Source: Syntrophaceae bacterium UBA2280 (GTDB taxonomy: Bacteria; Desulfobacterota; Syntrophia; Syntrophales; Smithellaceae). From it: DNA of 54,036 bases. This document shows, piece by piece, positions 53,413 to 54,036 of the stretch. The translations under genes and the position numbers were made by a program. Position 1 is the first letter of the stretch. Each line of letters opens with the position of its first letter. The DNA is taken from contig DDWS01000006.1 in NCBI GenBank assembly GCA_002347685.1, forward strand, positions 1 to 54,036. The letters are read 5' to 3'. The notes under the pieces were generated by a model that worked only from the letters and a program-made list of their open reading frames with translations, was not told where the DNA came from and did no database searches.

Positions 53413-53952
53413 ATGCTCAGCCGCACCGCAGCCGTTTTGATTATCGTCGATATCCAGGGAAAACTCGCCTCTGTCATGCATGAAAAGGAAAGTCTTTTTG
53501 ACAACAACGTCCGGCTCATTCAGGGATTCAAGGCCCTGAATCTGCCGATCCTCTTCACCGAACAGATTCCGGAAAAACTCGGCCCCACCGTCGAACCGCT
53601 TTTACAGGAACTCGTCGGCGTCTCGCCCATCGCCAAGGAAGCCTTCAGCTGCTGGGCGGAGAGCGCTTTTCACGACCGGATTGAATCCCTTACCCGCAGG
53701 CATGTCGTGCTAACCGGCATAGAATGCCACGTCTGCGTGTACCAGACGGCGTTGGATCTTATGTCAAACGGCTACACGGTTCATCTGGTCGCCGACGCCG
53801 CCTCGTCGCGAACGCAGCAGAACCTCGCCATCGGCATTGACGCGATGAAAACCGCCGGCGCGCAGATTACCTCCACCGAAATGGTCCTTTTCGAACTTCT
53901 GCGAACCGCCGCCGACCCAAAGGCCAAAGACATTTTCAAAATAGTGAAATAG
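53413..53952 (+). CDS. Isochorismatase-family cysteine hydrolase (YcaC-like)
   Basis: A 179-residue hydrolase with a Rossmann-like fold. Catalytic triad Asp13 (IVDIQGK), Lys75 (AKEAFS) and Cys108 (ECHVCVYQT). YcaC-type members hydrolyse amides or carbamates; the true substrate is unknown. TAGGAGG lies 6 bp before the ATG. A strong terminator follows. Confidence 0.92.
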   Translation: MLSRTAAVLIIVDIQGKLASVMHEKESLFDNNVRLIQGFKALNLPILFTEQIPEKLGPTVEPLLQELVGVSPIAKEAFSCWAESAFHDRIESLTRRHVVLTGIECHVCVYQTALDLMSNGYTVHLVADAASSRTQQNLAIGIDAMKTAGAQITSTEMVLFELLRTAADPKAKDIFKIVK

Positions 53953-53956
53953 TCGA

Positions 53957-53993
53957 AGAAAAGGCCCGGAGGCATAACCCCCGGGCCTTTTGT
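53957..53993 (+). terminator. Bidirectional terminator
   Basis: A GC-rich stem (aaggcccgg with ccgggcctt) is flanked by an A run and cttttgtg. It separates the isochorismatase-family gene from the minus-strand gene at the right edge. Confidence 0.8.
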
Positions 53994-54015
53994 GATAAGT
54001 TGTTGGAACCGCCAC

Positions 54016-54036
54016 TACGCGTGATGCCCGTGGGCG
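54016..54036 (-). CDS. C-terminal end of a protein with a His-rich tail
   Basis: A minus-strand frame entering from the right edge stops at TAG (54018-54016). Its last codons encode AHGHHA, a histidine-rich tail like those of metal-binding chaperones such as SlyD. Only six codons are visible, so the identity is unknown. Confidence 0.3.

Overview
The window looks like a chromosomal segment of an anaerobic Desulfobacterota-type bacterium (old 'Deltaproteobacteria', perhaps a Syntrophales or Desulfatiglans-like lineage). This is inferred from gene content: an AOR-family tungsten/molybdenum oxidoreductase, three acyl-CoA dehydrogenases, paralogous SCP-x-like thiolases, LivK-type solute-binding proteins embedded in acyl-CoA gene clusters, and a PAS/sigma-54 activator. 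I recognise no insertion sequence, phage, CRISPR array, tRNA or rRNA.

Layout. 1-2 kb: small exported and membrane proteins (ComEA-like, DUF493, DUF3096). 2-8.2 kb: a tight minus-strand run xthA - GAF protein - MoaE-like - KefG-like - KefB-like - uvrB that mixes DNA repair with electrophile/redox defence. 8.2-13 kb: an AGCS amino-acid symporter behind a consensus sigma-70 promoter, a UPF0270 protein running into convergent dinB, and DUF3014. 13-18.7 kb: an MFE-2-like SDR, an SCP-x-like thiolase and a LivK-type binding protein, divergent from a PAS-sigma-54 activator with paired TTGC-N5-GCAA half-sites between them. 18.9-21.7 kb: one gene encoding an aldehyde:ferredoxin oxidoreductase fused to an iron-dependent alcohol dehydrogenase. 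22-30.6 kb: SMP-30-like lactonase, QueG-like ferredoxin reductase, enoyl-CoA hydratase, a second LivK paralogue, an enoyl-CoA isomerase, an SGNH hydrolase and a YihY protein. 30.6-35.6 kb: a TetR-MFP-RND efflux operon. 35.9-38.6 kb: a multi-PAS histidine kinase with an internal 49-codon tandem repeat and a degenerate receiver. 38.9-42.1 kb: a second acyl-CoA cluster (HSD10-like SDR, second SCP-x-like thiolase, acyl-CoA dehydrogenase). 42.5-44.1 kb: a chemoreceptor. 44.5-49.6 kb: a complete short-chain beta-oxidation operon (XRE-cupin regulator, acyl-CoA dehydrogenase, 3-hydroxyacyl-CoA dehydrogenase, thiolase, second acyl-CoA dehydrogenase). 50-54 kb: hemolysin-III-like protein, alpha/beta hydrolase, two small unknown proteins, an FdhD-like protein without the usual CxxC, and an isochorismatase-family hydrolase.

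How the genes may work together (inference): three partial acyl-CoA pathways could activate, hydrate, dehydrogenate and cleave carboxylic acids, while the AOR-ADH fusion could interconvert acid, aldehyde and alcohol on one polypeptide and link ferredoxin to NAD(H). The MoaE-like and FdhD-like proteins hint at non-standard molybdo/tungsto-cofactor handling in the same neighbourhood. The best candidates for something little described are the AOR-ADH fusion and the pair of thiolase/binding-protein clusters that lack the usual DUF35 and ABC-permease partners.
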